Source: Bradyrhizobium australiense
GTDB taxonomy: Bacteria > Pseudomonadota > Alphaproteobacteria > Rhizobiales > Xanthobacteraceae
Assembly: GCF_013114825.1 (NCBI RefSeq)
Contig: NZ_JAAVLX010000001.1
Location: forward strand, 248,001-312,000
Direction: 5' to 3'
DNA: 64,000 nt
Shown: positions 45,406 through 54,160 of the stretch, in pieces
Position numbering within the stretch: the stretch's first letter is position 1
Layout of the letters: each line of letters starts with the position of its first letter
The notes under the pieces: model-generated
What the model saw: only the letters and a program-made list of their open reading frames with translations
Told to the model about the DNA's origin: nothing
Databases searched by the model: none
Translations under genes and position numbers: made by a program

Positions 45406-45664
45406 AGGCGACGCTGTCGGCGACGCGGGACTAAACAACCGACTGGCGATACATTGACCGGGCAAAGTAAAAATCGACTTAACCAAGAAAGTCATCGACG
45501 CAGAATGCGAAGAGAGATCATCGACAAAACTGCCAGCAGAGATTGCGGCGGCTTGCGCACTAGGCAATTTTTGCCGGGCGGGTTATTGATTAATGAAATG
45601 GAAATTTTACGTGATTGCCGCGTTGGGTATTCTGGCCAACAGCCGGGGATGAGGAAATAGCGCC

Positions 45665-46600
45665 ATGCGTTACGATGATTTCCGCCGCAGCGACGATATC
45701 GAAGACCGTCGCGACGAGGGCGGCGGTGGAATGGGTGGCGGCGGCGGCTTTGGCCTGCCGATGGGCGGCGGCGGGCTCGGCATCGGCACCATCATTGTGC
45801 TCGGCCTCGTCGGCTATGCCTTCGGAATCGATCCGCGCATCCTGATCGGCGGCGCTGAAATCCTGACCGGCGGCGGTCAGGCGCCGACCTACCAGACCGA
45901 TCGCAGGTCGGGACCGGCCAAGACCGGCGCGCCGAAGGACGAAGTCGGCAGCATGATATCAGGCATTCTCGGCGAGATCGACGACCGCTGGAGCGAGATC
46001 TTCCAGTCCAGCGGCCAGAATTATACCGGGCCGCGCATCGTGCTGTTTCGCAACGCCACGAACGGTGGTCGCTGCGGCATGGCGCAGTCCGCGATGGGAC
46101 CGTTCTACTGCCCGCCGGACAAGCAGATCTTCCTCGACACCAGTTTCTTCCGCGAAGTCGAGACGCGGTTTCGCGGCTGCTCGGGCAGTGCTTGCAAGTT
46201 CACGACGGCCTACATCATCGCGCACGAAGCGGGACATCATATCCAGAATCTGCTTGGCATCCTGCCGCGCGTGACACGGCTGCAGCAGCAGGCCGGCAGC
46301 AAGGCGGAAGCCAATGCGCTGCAGGTCAAGGTCGAACTGCAGGCGGATTGTCTTTCCGGCGTCTGGGTCAATCGCGAAGAGAAGAAGCGTCCGGGCTTCA
46401 TCGAGCCCGGCGATATCGACGCGGCACTGAAAACGGCAACTGCAATCGGCGACGACACGCTGCAGCGGCAGTCGACCGGCAGGGTGGTGCCCGACAGCTT
46501 CACTCACGGTTCGGCAGCGCAGCGCAAGCAATGGTTCATGACCGGCTACCAGCAGGGCACGGTACAGGCCTGCAACACCTTTGCTCAGGGAGCGTTGTGA
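45665..46600 (+). CDS. YpfJ-type neutral zinc metallopeptidase
   Basis: The 311-residue protein belongs to the neutral zinc metallopeptidase family of YpfJ/KPN_02809. It has a Gly-rich N-terminus (GGGMGGGGGFGLPMGGGGLG near residues 21-40), one membrane helix, and the zinc motif HEAGHH near 190-195. The Asp/Gln-rich FAQGAL end is typical. Its role is not established; an N-terminal anchor with an outward-facing peptidase is expected. It diverges from ccrM. Confidence 0.9.
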   Translation: MRYDDFRRSDDIEDRRDEGGGGMGGGGGFGLPMGGGGLGIGTIIVLGLVGYAFGIDPRILIGGAEILTGGGQAPTYQTDRRSGPAKTGAPKDEVGSMISGILGEIDDRWSEIFQSSGQNYTGPRIVLFRNATNGGRCGMAQSAMGPFYCPPDKQIFLDTSFFREVETRFRGCSGSACKFTTAYIIAHEAGHHIQNLLGILPRVTRLQQQAGSKAEANALQVKVELQADCLSGVWVNREEKKRPGFIEPGDIDAALKTATAIGDDTLQRQSTGRVVPDSFTHGSAAQRKQWFMTGYQQGTVQACNTFAQGAL

Positions 46601-46610
46601 CGATCTCGTG

Positions 46611-46730
46611 CCCCGGATGCTGCGCAGCGCGTCAGCGGTGCGCTGCTGATCCGGGGCCCATGTCGCCAAGGAAAGAATAGATCCCGGCTCTGAGGCGCAT
46701 CGCTACGCGCTGCACCGCGTCCGGGACACG
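46611..46730. repeat. dispersed palindromic repeat, family A copy 3
   Basis: This copy has CCCCGGATGCTGCGCAGCGC, GGTGCGCTGCTGATCCGGGG, ATCCCGGCTCTGAGGCGCAT and CTGCACCGCGTCCGGGACAC in order, matching the copy at 26285 almost base for base at its ends. It lies between the metallopeptidase and moaB genes, which run in the same direction. Confidence 0.85.
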
Positions 46731-46740
46731 GGAAGCACAG

Positions 46741-47304
46741 ATGTCCTCCATCGACGAAACAAAACAATTCGTGCCGCTCAACATCGCGGTGCTGACGATC
46801 TCGGATACCCGCTCGCTGGCGGACGATAAATCCGGCGCCACGCTGGCGGATCGGCTGACGGCGGCCGGTCATCATCTTGCCGCGCGCGAGATCATCGTCG
46901 ACGACGTCGATGCGATCCGCATCATTATCAAGCGCTGGATCGCCGATCCTGATGTCGATGCGATCATCACCACCGGTGGCACCGGTTTCACTGGCCGTGA
47001 CGTGACACCGGAAGCGATCGAGCCGCTGTTCGAAAAGCGGATGGATGGTTTTTCCATCGCCTTCCACATGCTCAGTCACGCCAAGATCGGCACGTCGACG
47101 GTGCAGAGCCGCGCTACCGCGGGCGTTGCGGGGGCGACCTTCATCTTCTGCCTGCCAGGATCGCCGGGCGCTTGCCGCGATGCATGGGACGGCATCCTCG
47201 CAGCTCAACTCGACTACCGCACGCGCCCCTGCAATTTCGTCGAGATCATGCCGCGGCTGGATGAGCACCTGCGGCGGCCTAAAGCCAAGGGCGCGTCGGC
47301 TTAG
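46741..47304 (+). CDS. moaB: molybdenum cofactor biosynthesis protein B
   Basis: The 187-residue protein has the MoaB/MogA pattern: NIAVLTISDTRSLADDKSG near residues 14-32, the molybdopterin-binding ITTGGTGFTGRDVTPEAIEP near 79-98, and LPGSPGACRDAWDGIL near 140-155. It belongs to the family that adenylates molybdopterin or binds it during Mo-cofactor synthesis. The gene stands apart from other moa genes and ends before a family B repeat. Confidence 0.93.
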   Translation: MSSIDETKQFVPLNIAVLTISDTRSLADDKSGATLADRLTAAGHHLAAREIIVDDVDAIRIIIKRWIADPDVDAIITTGGTGFTGRDVTPEAIEPLFEKRMDGFSIAFHMLSHAKIGTSTVQSRATAGVAGATFIFCLPGSPGACRDAWDGILAAQLDYRTRPCNFVEIMPRLDEHLRRPKAKGASA

Positions 47305-47313
47305 CTCTTGCAC

Positions 47314-47393
47314 TCATTCCGGGGCGCCTCGAAGAGGCGAACCCGGAATCTCGAGATTCCGGTTCCGGTCCTTCGGACGGTCCCGGAATAACG
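47314..47393. repeat. dispersed palindromic repeat, family B copy 3
   Basis: This copy has CATTCCGGGGCGCCTCGAAG, the shared CCGGAATCTCGAGATTCCGG centre, then GGTCCTTCGGACGGTCCCGG and AATAACGA. It lies between the convergent moaB and MarR-GNAT genes. Confidence 0.85.
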
Positions 47394-47399
47394 AACCAA

Positions 47400-48320
47400 C
47401 TACAACTTCAATTCCCAAGTTTCGCCGACGAGATCAACGCCAAAGCTATGGTGCGGCTCTTCCTTGACGCGACAGAAGCCTGCGGCCTGATAGATACCGC
47501 GCGCGGCGACAAGGATGCTTTGGGTCCACAGCGTCATCTTCTTATAGCCCTTCTCGCGCGCCGCGCGGACGCATTGCTCGACGAGCGCGCGGCCGACGCC
47601 GAGCCCGCGCGCCTTTTTCTCCACTAGCAACAGCCGCAGCTTTGCGACGTCATCACTGCCCTTCACCAGAAAGATCGAGCCGACCGGCTGGCCGCCTGCT
47701 TCCGCAATCCAGCAATGCTCGCGCGAAGCGTCATAGGTCTTGATGAACTGCGCGCAGATCTCGGCGACCAGTGCCTCGTAGCTGATGTCCCAGCCATACT
47801 CCTCAGCATAGGCCTTTGCCTGGCTCGAGATCACCCAGCCGATGTCGCCGGGTCGGTGGCTGCGCAGGATAAACGCAGCCGGCTTCGCCGTCGGGCGCTC
47901 CAGCGTCTGTTCGATTGTCGTCATCGCGCTGACGACGGCGTTGCGCTGATTGTCGTCCAGCACAGCGAGCAGGCTTCCAACTTCCTCGCGCGCGCGGCGC
48001 TCGAGCTCGGCCTGGGCGGAGCGCCCCTTCGCGGTGAGCGAGAGTTCGTTGACGCGGCCGTCGTCCTTTGAAGGCTTTCGCGTCACGATCTGGCGGCGCT
48101 GTAGCCCCTGCAAGGTCCGGCTCAGGAAGCCGGGATCGAGGCCGAGGTCACGGGTGAGGTCGGTGGCAGTGCAGGCCGGGCGATGCCTGATCTCGTACAT
48201 GATGCGCGCTTCCTGCAGCGTGAACGGGCTGTGCAGAAGCTTCGGCTCGATGATGCCGAGCTTGCGGGTATAGAAGCGGTTGAAGGCGCGAACGGCCGCG
48301 ACTTCTTGTTCGGAATTCAT
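47400..48320 (-). CDS. MarR regulator - GNAT acetyltransferase fusion
   Basis: The 306-residue protein joins a MarR winged helix (residues about 1-140; TATDLTRDLGLDPGFLSRTLQGL near 51-73) to a GNAT acetyltransferase domain (about 150-306). The GNAT part has the acetyl-CoA motif VEKKARGLGVGRALVEQCV near 226-244. Such fusions are widespread in proteobacteria; the target and ligand are unknown. ATG at 48320 follows GAGGTG. Its own promoter contains a palindrome inside the spacer (48347-48362), so autoregulation is likely. Confidence 0.88.
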   Translation of the reverse strand: MNSEQEVAAVRAFNRFYTRKLGIIEPKLLHSPFTLQEARIMYEIRHRPACTATDLTRDLGLDPGFLSRTLQGLQRRQIVTRKPSKDDGRVNELSLTAKGRSAQAELERRAREEVGSLLAVLDDNQRNAVVSAMTTIEQTLERPTAKPAAFILRSHRPGDIGWVISSQAKAYAEEYGWDISYEALVAEICAQFIKTYDASREHCWIAEAGGQPVGSIFLVKGSDDVAKLRLLLVEKKARGLGVGRALVEQCVRAAREKGYKKMTLWTQSILVAARGIYQAAGFCRVKEEPHHSFGVDLVGETWELKL

Positions 48321-48342
48321 CTGAGACACCTCGATATTTGCT

Positions 48343-48371
48343 ATTGTCAAAGATATATTTGATTTTGGCAA
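48343..48371 (-). promoter_or_regulatory. promoter and operator of the MarR-GNAT gene
   Basis: On the minus strand TTGCCA (48371-48366) and GACAAT (48348-48343) are 17 bases apart. The near-palindrome TCAAATATATCTTTGA at 48347-48362 lies in the spacer. This position is typical of MarR self-repression. Autoregulation is inferred. Confidence 0.6.
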
Positions 48372-48461
48372 GTATATTCTGGCCGCGGCATCCGGCAAGG
48401 CGCGCCAGCGCCCGTTCTACTTTGCATGGGGTTGTTTTCGATATTTTGTGGCTGGGCCGCC

Positions 48462-49034
48462 CTAGGCGATGACCATGATCCGGCTGCGCAACTGGGTGCG
48501 CGCCGAGCGGCCGAGCTGGCGCAGCAGCCGCGTCTCGGAACGGCGGGAGCCAGGCCGGTGACCGCCAAGCCGCTCATAATGATCGCGGCCGATCAGCAGC
48601 CCCTGTTCCGCCGACGGCCCGGTGATCATGCGGGCGACGAATTTAAAGCCGTCGCGCAACCGCGTCTCGGCATACGGCGAGCGGGCATAGCGAAACACCC
48701 CGGCGCGGGGCCGGCCGCTACCCGATACGTTCTGGATGAACTGCGTGGTCTCTTCGATCCAGCTGCTGTCGAGCACCGCGCCGGCGTGCAGGAACATCAG
48801 CCATGGCGAGCGCGCCGCCCGCGCGCCGGCGGCCAATGCCGCGGCGCGTGTTCCCTCAAACTTGAGAAAGCGGCAGCCGGCCACGTCGGCCACCCGCTCG
48901 ATCACGCCGTTGCCGGTTCCGTCGACCAGCAGCACCTCCGAGATAACGCCGGCTGCAGCGCCGGGCACCAGCGCCGCCAGCGTTGCGACGGCGGGCTGTT
49001 CTATTCCTTCGGTCGGAACGATCACGCTCAACAT
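48462..49034 (-). CDS. family 2-like glycosyltransferase
   Basis: The 190-residue protein begins MLSVIVPTEG, a GT-A opening, and has LLVDGTGNGVIERVADVAGC near residues 35-54 and WLMFLHAGAVLDSSWIEE near 79-96. A C-terminal basic segment follows. It is short (GT2 domains are usually 220 or more), as in the TIGR04283-type group. The acceptor is unknown. The gene diverges from the radical SAM gene and stands alone. Confidence 0.75.
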   Translation of the reverse strand: MLSVIVPTEGIEQPAVATLAALVPGAAAGVISEVLLVDGTGNGVIERVADVAGCRFLKFEGTRAAALAAGARAARSPWLMFLHAGAVLDSSWIEETTQFIQNVSGSGRPRAGVFRYARSPYAETRLRDGFKFVARMITGPSAEQGLLIGRDHYERLGGHRPGSRRSETRLLRQLGRSARTQLRSRIMVIA

Positions 49035-49186
49035 GAGTGAGGCTTCGGTGGCTCAAACGGTGAAAAACGCCGCACTGTTATCACCTTGTCACAATCAAAG
49101 CAGCCGTTTGCGCGGATATTTTTGCGGCACGGCGACGCCGGCTCGCTTTCCGGCATTTGCGCTTCCTCTGAAATGCTGTCGATGAT

Positions 49187-49218
49187 GTTCTTGATTTGTT
49201 CTCGATGCGTGCTATGTT
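49187..49218 (+). promoter_or_regulatory. LexA-box-like site overlapping a promoter
   Basis: GTTC-N7-GTTC occurs at 49187-49201, the exact pattern of the alphaproteobacterial LexA box. It overlaps a -35-like TTGATT (49191-49196) and lies 16 bases before a -10-like TATGTT (49213-49218). The predicted transcript would begin at about 49225, on the ATG of the radical SAM gene, and so be leaderless. The site is the alphaproteobacterial consensus; regulation by LexA is inferred. Confidence 0.6.
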
Positions 49219-49224
49219 GGCTTC

Positions 49225-50385
49225 ATGAGCCGAGCATCCTCTCATGCCCTCAAGCACCCGCCGGTCACGGCACCCTCCGAGCCGGTGGGTGCGACACCTT
49301 TTCCCGAACTTGCCGTTGCCATCGAACGCCAGCGGCGGCGCGGCCGCGGCGCGCAATCCAACCAGAGCGGCCGGTTCGAGGCAGAGGCGCGGGTCGCCTT
49401 CGACGATGGCTGGCAGAGCCTGGACGACCTGCCGCCGTTCAAGACGACGGTGTCGCTGGATACCTCGCGCAAGGTCATCACCCGCAACGACTCGCCCGAT
49501 ATCGGGTTTGACCGCTCGATCAATCCCTATCGAGGCTGTGAGCACGGTTGCGTCTACTGCTTCGCGCGGCCGACCCACGCCTTTCTCGGGCTGTCGCCCG
49601 GGCTCGATTTTGAATCCAAACTGCTCGCCAAGCCGGATGCGCCGGAATTGCTCGAGAAGGAACTGGCGGCGCCCGGTTACGAGCCGCGAATGATCGCGAT
49701 CGGCACCAACACCGATCCCTATCAGCCGATCGAGCGCGAGCACAAGATTATGCGCGGCATTCTCGAAGTGCTCGATCGCGCCGGGCATCCCGTCGGCATT
49801 GTCACCAAATCGGCCCTGGTGACGCGCGACATCGACATTCTGCAGCGAATGGCAAGGCGCAATTTGGCCAAGGTCGCCATTTCCGTGACCACGCTCGACC
49901 CCAAGCTCGCCCGCACCATGGAGCCGCGCGCCTCGACGCCGCCGAAGCGGCTGGAGGCGCTGCGGCAATTGTCGCAGGCCGGCATCCCCGCAACCGTAAT
50001 GGTTGCACCCGTCATCCCCGCGCTGAACGATTCCGAGATCGAACGCATTCTCGATGCCGCGGCTCACGCCGGCGTCAAGGAAGCAAGTTACGTGCTGCTG
50101 CGGCTGCCGCTGGAGGTGCGCGACCTCTTTCGCGAATGGCTGATGGCGAACTACCCCGATCGTTACCGCCACGTATTCACCCTGATCCGCGACATGCGCG
50201 GCGGGCGCGACTATGACTCGCAATGGGGGACGCGGATGAAGGGCACCGGCCCGATGGCCTGGATGATCGGGCGAAGATTCGAAATCGCCTGCGAGAAGCT
50301 CGGCCTCAACAAGCGGCGCTCGAAATTGACGACCGATCATTTCGTCAAGCCGAAGCGGAACGGACAGCAACTGAGTTTGTTTTGA
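49225..50385 (+). CDS. PA0069 family radical SAM protein (SplB-like, COG1533)
   Basis: The 386-residue protein has the radical SAM cluster motif CEHGCVYC near residues 109-116 and the following FARPTHAFLGLSPGLDFESKLLAK stretch typical of the PA0069 group. MAPVIPALNDSEIERIL-like sequence is found near 258-274. It is related to spore photoproduct lyase, but the substrate is not known. There is no Shine-Dalgarno site, in keeping with the predicted leaderless mRNA. A LexA-box-like site overlaps its promoter, hinting at a DNA-damage role. Confidence 0.85.
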   Translation: MSRASSHALKHPPVTAPSEPVGATPFPELAVAIERQRRRGRGAQSNQSGRFEAEARVAFDDGWQSLDDLPPFKTTVSLDTSRKVITRNDSPDIGFDRSINPYRGCEHGCVYCFARPTHAFLGLSPGLDFESKLLAKPDAPELLEKELAAPGYEPRMIAIGTNTDPYQPIEREHKIMRGILEVLDRAGHPVGIVTKSALVTRDIDILQRMARRNLAKVAISVTTLDPKLARTMEPRASTPPKRLEALRQLSQAGIPATVMVAPVIPALNDSEIERILDAAAHAGVKEASYVLLRLPLEVRDLFREWLMANYPDRYRHVFTLIRDMRGGRDYDSQWGTRMKGTGPMAWMIGRRFEIACEKLGLNKRRSKLTTDHFVKPKRNGQQLSLF

Positions 50386-50386
50386 T

Positions 50387-50507
50387 CGTCATTGCGAGCG
50401 AAGCGACGCAATCCATCTCGCCACGCAAGGAAAGAATGGATTGCTTCGTCGCGGAGCCTGTCATCGGACGCGCATTCGCGCTACCCATTGGCTCCTCGCA
50501 ATGACGG
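50387..50507. repeat. dispersed palindromic repeat (type E)
   Basis: The ends are CGTCATTGCGAGCGAAGCGA and TTGGCTCCTCGCAATGACG, and the inner parts CGCAATCCATC and GAATGGATTGCTTCGTCGCG also pair. The general CGTCATTGCGAGCGAAGCGAAGCAATCC pattern, given here in pieces, is a familiar intergenic repeat of Bradyrhizobium and relatives. It lies between the radical SAM gene and the VOC gene. Confidence 0.85.
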
Positions 50508-50521
50508 GGAGAGAGAGTCGC

Positions 50522-50971
50522 ATGAGTGCTAGTAAGCCAGTCCCCCGGTTCACTGTCATCACGCTCGGCGTCAGCGACATGCGCGCCAGTATCGCTTTTT
50601 ACGAAGCGCTCGGCTTTGCCCGAAAAATGCGCGCGACCGGTGAGGCCGTCGCTTTCTTCGATACCGGCGGCACGGTGATCGCGCTTTTCCCATGGGATCA
50701 ACTCGCCCGCGACGCCACGCTGCCCGATCAGCCGCGGCCGAAAACCTTTCGCGGAACGACGCTCGCCTGGAATTGCAGCTCCGTCGAGGAAGTCGACACC
50801 GTGCTGGATTTCGCAGTCTCCTGCGGCGCTTCGCTGTTGAAGCCCGCGCACAAGACCGACTACGGCGGTTACTCCGGTTATTTCGGCGATCCCGATAATC
50901 ATCCTTGGGAAGTCGTGGTCGCGCCCGGCATCGAGGTCGGCGAGGACCGGCGGGTGCATCTGCGGGATTAG
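50522..50971 (+). CDS. VOC family protein (glyoxalase/bleomycin resistance-like)
   Basis: The 149-residue protein starts MSASKPVPRFTVITLGVSDM and has the paired beta-alpha-beta modules of the VOC fold, with IAFYEALGFARKMRATGEAV near residues 24-43 and GYSGYFGDPDNHPWEVVVAPG near 117-137. The ligand and role are unknown. The start ATG at 50522 follows GAGAGAGAG. It is followed by the remains of a GNAT gene. Confidence 0.85.
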   Translation: MSASKPVPRFTVITLGVSDMRASIAFYEALGFARKMRATGEAVAFFDTGGTVIALFPWDQLARDATLPDQPRPKTFRGTTLAWNCSSVEEVDTVLDFAVSCGASLLKPAHKTDYGGYSGYFGDPDNHPWEVVVAPGIEVGEDRRVHLRD

Positions 50972-51032
50972 AACGCGCGACATTACGGCGGCGCCGCTTC
51001 TCTCTGCCGGTGAATTGCCGTATTGCCGCTTG

Positions 51033-51546
51033 ATGAGCCGGAAACCCGCGCCAGTATCGGAAAAGCAGCCGCTCGTCATTCTGGCAAAGCCGCGCCTGAT
51101 TTTTCAGCGATAGCGAGGTAATGCGCTTTGCATTTGCCGGAGCGCCGATGGCAAGGGATGCTGCCGAGGATTTCATTCGGCGATTCTTCACCTTTGGCGC
51201 CAGCCTCACGGGGATGGCGGTTCTGGCGGAAAAGCCCGTGGGCGAAATCATCGGCTTTGCCGGCTTGTCGCCATGCGGCGCGTTGGGAACTGACGATTTT
51301 GAGATCGGGTTTGTCCTTGCGCGCCGGGTATCGGGCCGGGGGATCGCGACCGAAATCGGGAAGGCGCAGCTCGCTTTTGGGTTCGACCAACTCAAATGCA
51401 GCAGATTGCTTGGACTGGTCGATCCGAGCAACGCACCATCCATTCATGCCCTCGAGAAGCTCGGAATGCGTTATCTGCAGACGATTGCGGACCCCAGGCG
51501 CGGCAGCCGGAGCGTTTATGTGATTGAGGCCGGGGAGTGGCGATGA
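51033..51546 (+). pseudogene. GNAT acetyltransferase gene broken near its 5' end
   Basis: The frame from ATG at 51033 reads MSRKPAPVSEKQPLVILAKP then RLIFQR, a plausible GNAT N-terminus, and stops at TAG (51111-51113). From about 51100 the shifted frame reads FFSDSEVMRF and continues without stop to 51546. It has the GNAT core GEIIGFAGLSP near residue 41 of the downstream frame and GRGIATEIGKAQLAFGF. About 15 residues normally present between the RL and EVMRF motifs are missing. A deletion with a frameshift is the simplest reading. A shorter protein from ATG 51121 would lack part of the fold. Confidence 0.65.
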
Positions 51547-51621
51547 GGTTTCGCTGAATAACGGGAATTGTGCCGGGTTCCCGGTTGCGCGCCGCCGCGC
51601 GCTGGCGCACGAATCCCGGCC

Positions 51622-52407
51622 ATGATTCGGGACAAGTCCGCCAAAAAAACTGACGGGAAATCAGAGAAGAAAGCCGGCAAGGAGCAGGCCGAGCCGCCCA
51701 AGGGCGTGATCGCGGTTGCCCCGCCGAGCTTTCGCCGCGAGCGAGCGCTGATCAAGCGCGGCGTCTGGCCGGTCGCCGGCTGCGACGAGGCCGGGCGCGG
51801 TCCGCTGGCGGGACCGGTAGTGGCGGCCGCGGTCATCCTCGATCCCAAGCGAATCCCCAAAGGCATCGACGATTCCAAGCGGCTGACGCCCGAACGCCGC
51901 GAAGAATTGTTCGAGGAAATCTGCGCGACCTCGTCCTTTGCGGTCGCCTTTGCCTCAACCGCGCGGATCGACCGCGACAATATCCTGCGCGCTTCGCTCT
52001 GGGCGCTGGCGCGTTCCGTGCACGCGCTGCCCGAGATGCCGAAGCATGTGTTCGTCGACGGCCGCGACAAGATCGATGCGCCCTGCGACTGCGAGGCGGT
52101 AATCGGCGGCGACGGCATCATCATGTCGATTGCAGCAGCCTCGATCATCGCCAAGGTGACGCGCGACCGCCTGATGAGCGCATTGGCGCTGGATTGCCCG
52201 GGCTATGGTTTCGAAACCCACAAGGGCTACGCGGTGCCGGAACATCGCGAAGCGCTGGACCGGCTCGGCCCGAGCATCCACCACCGCCGGTTTTTTGCAC
52301 CCGTCATTGCCGCGCGGCAGAAACACTTCCCCGAGACGGTCGAAGTCGAACCCGATCTATTCACGGTGGATGGGGAGATCGATTCCGATATCTCGGTCAC
52401 GATCTGA
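51622..52407 (+). CDS. rnhB: ribonuclease HII
   Basis: The 261-residue enzyme removes RNA from RNA-DNA hybrids. The catalytic Asp-Glu pair is in [17 protein letters not shown] near residues 51-67; FVDGRDKID carries the third Asp, and the [13 protein letters not shown] motif follows. The first 35 residues are a basic, Lys-rich extension ([13 protein letters not shown]). ATG at 51622 is used; the frame upstream reads into the intergenic region. The length is normal for RNase HII with this extension. Confidence 0.93.
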   Translation: MIRDKSAKKTDGKSEKKAGKEQAEPPKGVIAVAPPSFRRERALIKRGVWPVAGCDEAGRGPLAGPVVAAAVILDPKRIPKGIDDSKRLTPERREELFEEICATSSFAVAFASTARIDRDNILRASLWALARSVHALPEMPKHVFVDGRDKIDAPCDCEAVIGGDGIIMSIAAASIIAKVTRDRLMSALALDCPGYGFETHKGYAVPEHREALDRLGPSIHHRRFFAPVIAARQKHFPETVEVEPDLFTVDGEIDSDISVTI

Positions 52408-52487
52408 GATCGGTTGCCTCCACGGCTCCTGCGCTCTATCAAACGTCCCCAAGGACAAGGCTGCCCGGCCCGGCATTCGGACGTTTC

Positions 52488-53990
52488 ATGCGCTTCACCT
52501 CGCTCGTTGTCGAACTGATCCGCGCCCGCCCACGGCTGGTGGTCTGGCTCGTGGTGTTGGTGCAGGCCGCACTTTGGCTGCTCCTGCCGATGCTGCTCTA
52601 CCGCAGCCCGCCCGGCGACCTAGCGACTGCGCTGGCTTTCGGACGGGAATACCAGGTCGGAACCTGGCTCGGCCCGCCGCTGGCGTTCTGGCTGACCGAC
52701 ATCGCCTTTCGCGCCGCCGGCAACCACATGTTCGGCGTCTATCTGCTGGCGCAGGTCTGCGCCGTCGTGACCTTCTCGATCTACTATCAACTGGCTCGCG
52801 CGATTGTCGGCGGGCAGCAGGCGGTACTTGCGGTGCTGCTCTCGATGACGGTGGTGGCCTTCAGCTCGCCCGGCGTCGAGTTCGGCCCGCTGGTGCTGGC
52901 GCGGCCGTTGTGGGCGCTGCTTTTGCTGCATTCCTGGCAATTGATCGGCCAGAACCGGCGTAATGCGTGGTTCGCTTGGTCGATTGAGGCCGGGCTTTTG
53001 TTGCTGATCACGCCGGCGGCGCTCGGATTGTTGCTGCTGCTCGCCGGATTTGCCGTTGCCACTGCGCGGGGGCGGCGCGTGCTGATGTCGCTCGATCCGC
53101 TCTATGCGCTGCTCGTGATCGCCGTCTTGGTCTTGCCGTATCTGATCTGGTTGCTCCGCGCCGATGCGCTCGCGATGCCGCCGTGGCCCGCGATCTCCGA
53201 TCTCGGCGCGCGCGCCCTGCACTGGGGCTGGCTGCTCGTCGGCCTCGTGCTCGCGATCTCCGCCATCGTGCTGCTGGCGATCCTCAACTCCGGCTGGTTC
53301 GCCCGCAATGCCGGGGAGGCGCCGATCATCTACCGGCCGCCGGTCGATCCGCTGGCGCGCGAGTTTGTCTATTTCTTTGCGCTTGCGCCAGCGCTGCTCG
53401 GCAGCCTGATCGCGGGCATCTTCCACCTCGATCATGTCGCCGGCGGGGCGGGCGTCGCCTTGCTGATGTCGGGGCTGGCGGTGATCGTGGCGAGCGGCGA
53501 TCTGATCCATCTGCGGCGCCAGCGCCTGTTGCGGACGGTGTGGGCGGGCGCGGTTGTCGCGCCTGCCGTGGCGACGATTGCGGCGACGCTGTTTTTGCCG
53601 TGGACCGCGAACGAAGTGCCGACCTCGCTGCCGGCAAAGGCGATCGCGCAATTCTTCGGCGACAATTTCGAACGGCGGACCAACCATCGGCTGCGTGCGG
53701 TCGCCGGCGATCCGCAACTAGCGAGCTTCATCGCCATGAACCGCGGACGTCCGCATCTGTTGCTCGATACCACGCCGGAGCGAACGCCGTGGCTATCGAT
53801 CGCGAAGTTCAACGAGACCGGCGGCGTCGTGGTCTGGCGCGCCTCTGATACTTCGGGCACGCCGCCGCCCGATATCGCGCAACGCTTTCCCGGGCTGGTA
53901 CCGGAAGTGCCGCGCGTCTTCGAGTGGATGGTGAACGGCCGCCAGCCATTGCTGCGGATCGGCTGGGCGATCGTGCGGCCGAAGCAGTAG
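52488..53990 (+). CDS. GT39-like membrane glycosyltransferase
   Basis: The 500-residue protein has about ten membrane helices, the first at LVVWLVVLVQAALWLLLPMLL (residues 16-36). Its layout resembles PMT/ArnT-like glycosyltransferases, including the early GREYQVGTWLGPPLAFWLTD stretch near residues 52-71 in the first outer loop. The last 100 residues are soluble. It probably uses a polyprenyl-linked sugar, but donor and acceptor are unknown. The ATG at 52488 lies after the rnhB stop; the long frame from 52194 would overlap rnhB and is rejected. Confidence 0.78.
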   Translation: MRFTSLVVELIRARPRLVVWLVVLVQAALWLLLPMLLYRSPPGDLATALAFGREYQVGTWLGPPLAFWLTDIAFRAAGNHMFGVYLLAQVCAVVTFSIYYQLARAIVGGQQAVLAVLLSMTVVAFSSPGVEFGPLVLARPLWALLLLHSWQLIGQNRRNAWFAWSIEAGLLLLITPAALGLLLLLAGFAVATARGRRVLMSLDPLYALLVIAVLVLPYLIWLLRADALAMPPWPAISDLGARALHWGWLLVGLVLAISAIVLLAILNSGWFARNAGEAPIIYRPPVDPLAREFVYFFALAPALLGSLIAGIFHLDHVAGGAGVALLMSGLAVIVASGDLIHLRRQRLLRTVWAGAVVAPAVATIAATLFLPWTANEVPTSLPAKAIAQFFGDNFERRTNHRLRAVAGDPQLASFIAMNRGRPHLLLDTTPERTPWLSIAKFNETGGVVVWRASDTSGTPPPDIAQRFPGLVPEVPRVFEWMVNGRQPLLRIGWAIVRPKQ

Positions 53991-54002
53991 CGTCGCATCC
54001 CG

Positions 54003-54157
54003 TGGCCCGGATGCAGCGCAGCACCGAAAGCGCGTTCACGCGCGTCTTCGACGCGCTATGGTGATGCGCTGCTGATCCGGGGTCCGTCGTCTTGCGCTGA
54101 TGGAGGTCCCGGCTCTGCGGTGCATGGCCGAGAGGCGCTGCACCGCGTCCGGGACAC
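54003..54157. repeat. dispersed palindromic repeat, family A copy 4
   Basis: This is a longer family A copy, with TGGCCCGGATGCAGCGCAGC at the left, GATGCGCTGCTGATCCGGGG in the middle, GGTCCCGGCTCTGCGGTGCA and GCGCTGCACCGCGTCCGGGA at the right. An added segment near 54030-54060 has CGCGTTCACGCGCG and other small palindromes. It fills the junction of the GT39-like and uracil-DNA glycosylase genes, which converge. Confidence 0.85.
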
Positions 54158-54160
54158 CAG

